From Chinchilla lanigera (taxonomy: Eukaryota > Chordata > Mammalia > Rodentia > Chinchillidae), in contig NW_004955433.1 in NCBI RefSeq assembly GCF_000276665.1, positions 19,249,981 through 19,313,980 of the forward strand: DNA of 64,000 nt, given 5' to 3'. The notes under the pieces are model-generated. The model made no database searches, was not told where the DNA came from, and saw only the letters and a program-made list of their open reading frames with translations. This document shows positions 58,591 through 64,000 of this stretch, in pieces. The position numbers and the translations under genes were made by a program. How positions within the stretch are numbered: position 1 is the first letter of the stretch; every line of letters begins with the position of its first letter.

Positions 58591-58914
58591 ACTGCTGTTT
58601 AAGATCCTGTCAATCTTTTCCTCTGATTTTGCCAACCAAATTCACTCAGAGCTATTTACAAGCAGTGTTATCTCAGCTGATAACATTACAGCATTCCTAT
58701 GGCACAGGAACAGGAAAATAAAACTCATTCCAGCCTTTTCATTCTGACATTTCCTTGCAAAAGGGAAAGGGGCCTCCTACTGAAAGATCTAGGGTAGAAA
58801 TTCAGAACCCATGTTATTGCTGGGTGCCATGAGCTTTTATTACACTGAGGAAAATCCTGGTTTTAGCTGCACTATGGTTCTGACAGTAAGTATGATTGTT
58901 GACTATGTTGTTCT
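58591..58914. other. Unique DNA, no gene seen
   Basis: Nothing recognised. Confidence 0.5.
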
Positions 58915-59090
58915 GCATCACGCCCTCTGTACAGCATGTTATCATAAATTCTCACAGTAACCTTGTGAATTCACTGTGGTCCTTTTTATGCTAGGAGGAA
59001 GATATGCTCAGAACAGTGCAACTTGTCCATGCAGACACATTAGTAAGAGACAGTGAATCCCAATGCAAACCCAGATATACCTGTTATTGG
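58915..59090 (+). mobile_element. MIR SINE, best-preserved copy
   Basis: 'ttctcacagtaaccttgtga', 'cctttttatgctaggaggaa', 'gtgcaacttgtccatgcaga' and 'agtaagagacagtgaatccc' follow the MIR consensus from the core to the 3' part in order. Confidence 0.75.
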
Positions 59091-59784
59091 AAATACTGCT
59101 GTTTGTTTCTACTCACTATGTGCATATTCATTCAGCCAGTTCTCCAGGTAATTATTATTGACATGGAAATAAACTCTGTGCTCAGGTATTTACTTGAGAA
59201 TCAGATAAGTTGAACTAGCTGGTAGAGCTAGTGATTAATAGTGATAAATTTACATTACAAAATCCTTGGAAAACGTTAATATTCTGCCATTATACCTAAA
59301 GAATAGGTTGAGGCCTGATGCGTTTAACAGAATCTATTTTGCTTTTGAATAGGTACACTGAATCATTTCATCCAAGATTGTTTCTTAAAATATTCAGTTT
59401 GAATCATTAACTTTTTGGAGTGCCTGGTTTTATACTTTGGTGCTAGCTAGCTTCTTTTACATATCCAAGGGCTGCTGCAAAGGCAAGTTAGCATCAAATT
59501 ATTATTATTATTATTTTCTTTGCCTCAGCCCTAGCACATTTTCCTCAATCTGTTCTAAACTCTTGGTTAATAGTCTTGCACAGTACATACACTACACAGG
59601 TACTGCAGGTCAAATCCTAGAGAGCACTATTCTCTCTCACTTCCACAATCAAATACATACCATCTGTTACCTTTTCAACACTTTTAATGACTTTTGAACT
59701 CAAAGTTTTCATAGAACTGCTATGCCAGAGTGCTAAGTCATTTCCTAAGCGTCACACCCTCAGATTGCTTAGGAAATCTTAAAA
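59091..59784. other. Unique DNA with (ATT)n and a short inverted repeat
   Basis: (ATT)n lies at 59497-59515. Arms atttcctaagc (59740-59750) and gcttaggaaat (59767-59777) form an 11-bp hairpin just left of the LTR. No gene. Confidence 0.6.
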
Positions 59785-60204
59785 TCAACAGTATTAGTCA
59801 GTATTCCTATACTGAACAAAGTACCTGATATCCACAGTGTAAAGTTCAATTGGGCTCGTGGTTCCAGAGGGTGCAGTCTTGGTCAGTTTATTCCAAGACA
59901 GAAACCACATGGTAGAGGGACTTGATGGAAGAAAGCTGCCCAATCCATAGCAGCCAGGAATCAGAGAGAAAAAAGAGGAACCAGGTAAAAGAACAAACCC
60001 TTCCAGGTCATACCTTGAGTGATCCACTGCCTCTGACCAGGACCCACTTCCTGGCAGCATATTAAGTTATGAACTTATCAATGGATTAATCTACTGATGA
60101 GTATAGTGCCCCATGATCAAATCATCCTTCCAAAGCCCTGCGTCTGAACACATGTCTTTGGGAGAGCTAAATGAACACATTTAAATCTAAACCATAACAT
60201 CAAC
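59785..60204 (-). mobile_element. MaLR-type solo LTR with exact 5-bp TSD
   Basis: The LTR at 59790-60199 (410 bp) starts agtattagtcag (first base changed from the canonical TG) and ends aaaccataaca. tcaac lies on both sides (59785-59789 and 60200-60204). Internal words 'attgggctcgtggttcc', 'agaaagctgcccaatccata', 'tcaatggattaatctactga' and 'aaagccctgcgtctgaacac' are those of a MaLR LTR read backwards. This copy anchors the weaker ones at 23629 and 37752. Confidence 0.8.
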
Positions 60205-60555
60205 TTTTCAGCTTTCATATTTAGAGGTTTTCACATATATTTAAATTAACTGTTGTAAAATGCAAGCCTTGTGTTTGTGCTGTTTCACTTAAAATGATTT
60301 GGTGTCTGCCTGTCCATCTCAGAATAATGCTTAAGTTCCTTAGTAAATCTGTGTGTTCATGACCTTTGCTACCCACCAAGCAACAACAAAACAAAAATTC
60401 ATTCATCTATTCAATTCATCCATTCATTCATCTATTCAATAGCAGTTTCTTTGTAGCCCCAATATATATATACACACACGTCTCCAGTGATGGCTGGCAC
60501 ATTGGAGTTCCTGGAAGTTATGACACTCTCTCTCTCTTTCTTTCTTTCTTCTCTT
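60205..60555. repeat. Unique DNA with (TTCA)/(CATC) and CT simple repeats
   Basis: 'attcattcatctattcaa' words lie at 60397-60440 and a ctctcttt run at 60524-60556. 'attcatctattcaatagcag' is found here (60426) and again at 60802. Confidence 0.7.
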
Positions 60556-60610
60556 TTATTTTTCATGCTGGAAATTGAACTCAGGACTTTGCACATGCCA
60601 GGCAGGCAAC
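60556..60610 (-). mobile_element. ID-type SINE fragment
   Basis: 'atgctggaaattgaactcag' and 'tgcacatgccaggcaggcaa' match the inverted ID 3' half; the box A half is missing. Confidence 0.75.
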
Positions 60611-60785
60611 ATTTATTTCTAAGTTTATGCCACTTAATACTGTTTTAGTGCAGTCTGGAAATACCCTTTTCTAATCCAAATTTTAGTTTAATATACTTTT
60701 TTTTCATAGTAGACCACTGAATCTACTTTCCATGAAATCTTTTCTTTAAAGGTAGGATAAGATGTTCCCTTTTATTTCCTCATAG

Positions 60786-60960
60786 CATCATTTATTTATT
60801 CATTCATCTATTCAATAGCAGATACTTGAAGGGAAAACTTTATATACTAGGAGTTGTTTTATATATTGGTGGTTAAATGATGAAAAAGATACATTCCCTC
60901 CTCTCAGAGTGGTACACCAATACACAAACAGATAAATAAACATGAAAGTGGCCTGCACAC
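60786..60960 (+). mobile_element. Ancient mammalian repeat, copy 4 (partial)
   Basis: 'atttattcattcatctattc', 'tactaggagttgttttatat', 'aaaaagatacattccctcct' and 'acagataaataaacatgaaa' follow the first half of the repeat at 32225 and 40235. Confidence 0.45.
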
Positions 60961-61170
60961 TTCTTTGCAGACAACAGATCAGCAGTCCTGGGACCTGAGT
61001 ATAAGAAAAGAGCCATCCTCCACGTTCAGAACTGATGAGTACTATCCCAGATAGAGGAGGTTTCAATTGCAAAGGTCATAAAATAAGAATGAGTTTGAAA
61101 ATTAAGAACCAGTATAGATTTGTGGTTTTAACTATATACAAATCCATTCTTTAGATTCTAAAACACTCTT

Positions 61171-61349
61171 AATATGTTTGTGGTTTGTTTGTTGTTGCTT
61201 GGTTGGTTGGATTTTTGGGTAGGGTCTCAAGATGTAGTTCAGGGCGGCCTCAAACTCATGACATTGCACAGGCTGACCTTGAACTTGGGCCATCCTTTTG
61301 CCTTAGCTTCCAAAATGATGGGATTACAGGCATGTGCCAACACACTCAA
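61171..61349 (-). mobile_element. B1-type SINE
   Basis: A GTTT/GGTT-rich head (61171-61217), then 'gtagggtctcaagatgtagt', 'gcggcctcaaactcatgaca', 'ggctgaccttgaacttgggc' and 'atgggattacaggcatgtgc'. The internal duplication of quasi-dimeric B1 is visible. No clean TSD. Confidence 0.88.
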
Positions 61350-63744
61350 TTTTATAAAACTCTGTGTTTGGAGCTTGTAATCCTCAGCAGCCAATACACT
61401 ATCTGACTATCATGTATTAGCCATATAAAAAATATTTGTTAAAGTGGAATAGTGTTTGCTTAATTATATGCTCTTCTATAGAATGACCTCTTCGGGATCC
61501 AGAATACTTATATGTCCATCCTTTATGAATGTCATTGAATTTGACATGCAGAAAATTACTCAGTACATACTGTTTTAAATGAATGGATGGATGAGTAAGT
61601 AAATGATATCGACCTAATTCAATATTAAAATGGTTGGCACTTATAATTTTAACTGCAAACTAATTTCTAAAGCATATCATATGATCTTAACTGAGCTTCA
61701 CATTAGAACAGAGAGAAAATAAAATGGGAAGTGTCAAGATACTGAACTCATCACCTTTTGTTCTGTTCTCACCTCATTGACCAAGGACATGATTCTCTAC
61801 CCGAGGGAGCAGGTTGCATGTGATTATTTGTGCTTCCAGTTGGTGCTGCCAAATCCTTGAGGGGACTGTACTGTTCACTGACTAATGGCTAGTCCTGCTT
61901 CTTTTGCTGCCACCATGAGAAATGTGCAATCTGAGAGCAAGGTCAGGAATAAAGGAAGTATGCAGCAGGGGGTGGAGAAAACTTGTGTTGTGTGGTCTTT
62001 ATTTCATTTCCAGCATCTCTGTATGGATTTGCTTTAAGAAAAAAAATGTAATTAAAGTTGTAAAGTACTTATTATGCATGGAATATGCAGTTGTAATCAA
62101 TTAATAGAGGGGCAAAATTATTGATTTTGAATTGTTTCTTGTTTTTCTTTCTTTTTTCTGCACATGTTCCTTCTCTTGATGGTAAATCTCATTTAATCTT
62201 AAAACTCATTTAATACATTCACAGGAGGCCATGATTCATATGTCTTCCTATTGGGTGGCTTAAAGCACCCATGATACAGGTATGAACGTCCCGTGAATGA
62301 CTGAACTACTTGTAGAATGACTGAGCTACTTGTTGTACCTGCTGTACTGCACTGGGAAGGACAGTCGTGCAGGCACCACCAGTGGTTCAAGCCAATAGGA
62401 ATGTGTTATGGTAATTCAGCCTGAAAATTTTAAGGGATGTGAATTTTACTTTTCTTTCATATACAGTGGAAACAGTGAAACCTAGAAAGAGCAATCAACA
62501 TAACCAAGATTACATCATGACTGGATAGAATGATTTAATTCATATTCTACCATGTCTCCTCTTATCTTTTCAAAAATATTACTGGAGAGTCAGTTTTCAT
62601 AACTCTTAAATGGTTTTACCTTGCATAACCCACAGAATTATTTTGAAGATTTAGTTAGCTGGAACTTTTATTCCCTTGACTTACAATGCAGAAAAATTAA
62701 TCGAGTATGCTTAACAACTGTATAGTGCTGAAGATTCCTCTACTCAAAAATTCTTCTAGTACACCCCACACATGTAACTCTTTGTAAGGGTTGTCCTAGC
62801 TTTGTTGCTAGTACTTTTTAGGAAACCTAATCATACGGCATCTTAGTTTGGTGATATTTTACCAAATGATCACCCTGAATAATCTTACTTTTCTAACCTA
62901 ATTCTTCTGTGTTATTCACCAGAAATTTAAGATATATTTGCATTATTCCTACTTTCATCTCAAAGTCTATACGAGTAACATTGTCTCCCTAAAGAGGACC
63001 TTTAAGGCTAGGATCTATTCCTGTGTGCTTTTTTAGACAAAATTTCTCAAAATTGAAGGTCTGTTTTTGATCTCCAGACCCATTCATGTGATAATGTTAA
63101 AAATTTCATCTTCTGTCTACAACATCAATTCCTTGTTGCTACCAACCTTCTTTCATATCTAAAAGATGGATAGGATAGGGAAGATGATTTTGGAAAAAAA
63201 GTGTGATTTGGCATCTCTTGTATTCCAGCCAAAATTATTTTAAAAATGTTGCATGGTTTTTAAAAGATTACATAACTTCAGTTGAGTTTGAAGGACTTAA
63301 GTGCCAAGAAAGCTATATTTTCAAGGTAAGACATCTTTTGAAGTGTCAATACCACTACAGTGAGATACCTTTTAAATACATTGCTAAATGTATTTAATGG
63401 TCTTTGGATCTTTCCAAAAAATTGTTAAAAATTAACCATAACCAAAAACAAACAAAAATGTCATTAATGTGTTGTATTTTTTAAATGCTTTGACGTATTT
63501 GTGAAAGTTGTCGTGATTGGATAAGAAATTATAATTGTGGGTTTACTTGATAATATAAAACTATATATTTTAGTAAATATTTGCCACTATGCATCTTTCA
63601 TATTTTGCCACTCCTGTTAAAAATTTTAATCTTAAAATATTCACTGGACCATGTTTTAATGCCTTTTAGACTGCTCAGATTTCTAATCTACATTAATTTT
63701 TGTATTTAATTCTTTGAAGAAAAATAGCTCTTTGGTTACTGTAC
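61350..63744. other. Unique DNA with a 20-bp tandem duplication
   Basis: 62295-62314 is repeated at 62315-62334 with two differences (gaatgactgaactacttgta). No repeat family, exon or RNA gene recognised elsewhere. Confidence 0.55.
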
Positions 63745-64000
63745 CTAACAATTACAGAAAGTTGTTGGAAATGTAAACTTGTCCAATCACTATGGAAATC
63801 AGTATGGAGATTCCTCAAAAAGCAAAAACTAGAAATTTCACTTGATTCAACTATTTCCTTTTTAGATATCTTCCTGAAGGAGTTAAAAACATCACATTAC
63901 AGTAATACATGCATGTGCAAGTTTATAGCAGCATGAATCATAATACTACAATTTTGGAAGTGGCCTATATGTCCATCATCAGATGAATGGTGAAAGAAAA
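63745..64000 (+). mobile_element. L1 LINE 3' side, cut by window end
   Basis: 'cactatggaaatcagtatgg', 'agattcctcaaaaagcaaaa', 'tagatatcttcctgaaggag', 'tatagcagcatgaatcataa' and 'gtccatcatcagatgaatgg' follow the L1 ORF2 end in order. It continues beyond the window. Confidence 0.88.

Overview
The window reads as mammalian nuclear DNA from a rodent outside the mouse/rat group. It is AT-rich, has no open frame I can defend as a gene, and is dotted with SINEs of two kinds: short tRNA-Ala-derived ID-type elements (30410, and in reverse at 9540, 23063, 41507, 45920, 60556) and 7SL-derived B1-type elements. In several places the two are joined as a B1+ID dimer (B1-dID: 4944, 16122, 27611, 45011). That dimer is known from squirrel-, dormouse- and beaver-like rodents and not from mouse or rat. 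This is lineage evidence only; I cannot name the species. A 100-N assembly gap lies at 15807-15906.

Layout. 1-7400: unique AT-rich DNA with two plus-strand L1 3' ends (about 1590-2555 and 6560-7370) that share one 3'UTR family. 7930-11290: a long minus-strand L1 covering part of the ORF2 reverse transcriptase, the endonuclease region and the ORF1/5' side, with two nested SINEs; a GC-richer stretch to 12660 may be its 5'UTR. 12660-17320: an MLT2-like ERVL LTR, a MER20 hAT fossil, the gap and a B1-dID. 17560-20000: repeat-poor DNA rich in TAATTA-type words that looks like conserved noncoding sequence. 21770-24000: MaLR-type LTRs. 24000-34500: mostly unique, with MER5A and MIR remnants and, at 30746-30833, a perfect 41-bp inverted repeat. 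34773-35412: a solo ERVL-like LTR with an exact 5-bp target duplication. 37030-37400: another conserved-looking block. 39863-40231: an internally deleted Tc1/mariner element with inverted ends. 40650-40960: a CpG cluster that stands out from its surroundings. 42335-42525: a 53-bp minisatellite. 47985-50720: an old repeat, an LTR and a mariner fossil. 53330-53890: an L1 3' end in reverse with an AT-rich satellite. 54223-54595: a diverged 183-bp tandem duplication. 58430-60199: a CpG cluster, a MIR and a MaLR LTR with an exact TSD. 63745-64000: an L1 cut by the window edge.

No protein-coding exon, RNA gene, CRISPR array or operon was found, so there is no set of genes working together to describe. 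The window is best read as a gene desert or the inside of a very large intron. I did not find a new biological system. The items most worth checking are the perfect 41-bp palindrome, the two DNA-transposon fossils, the CpG cluster and the candidate conserved blocks. Repeat family names come from recall of consensus features, not from a database search, and the ends of diverged repeats are approximate.
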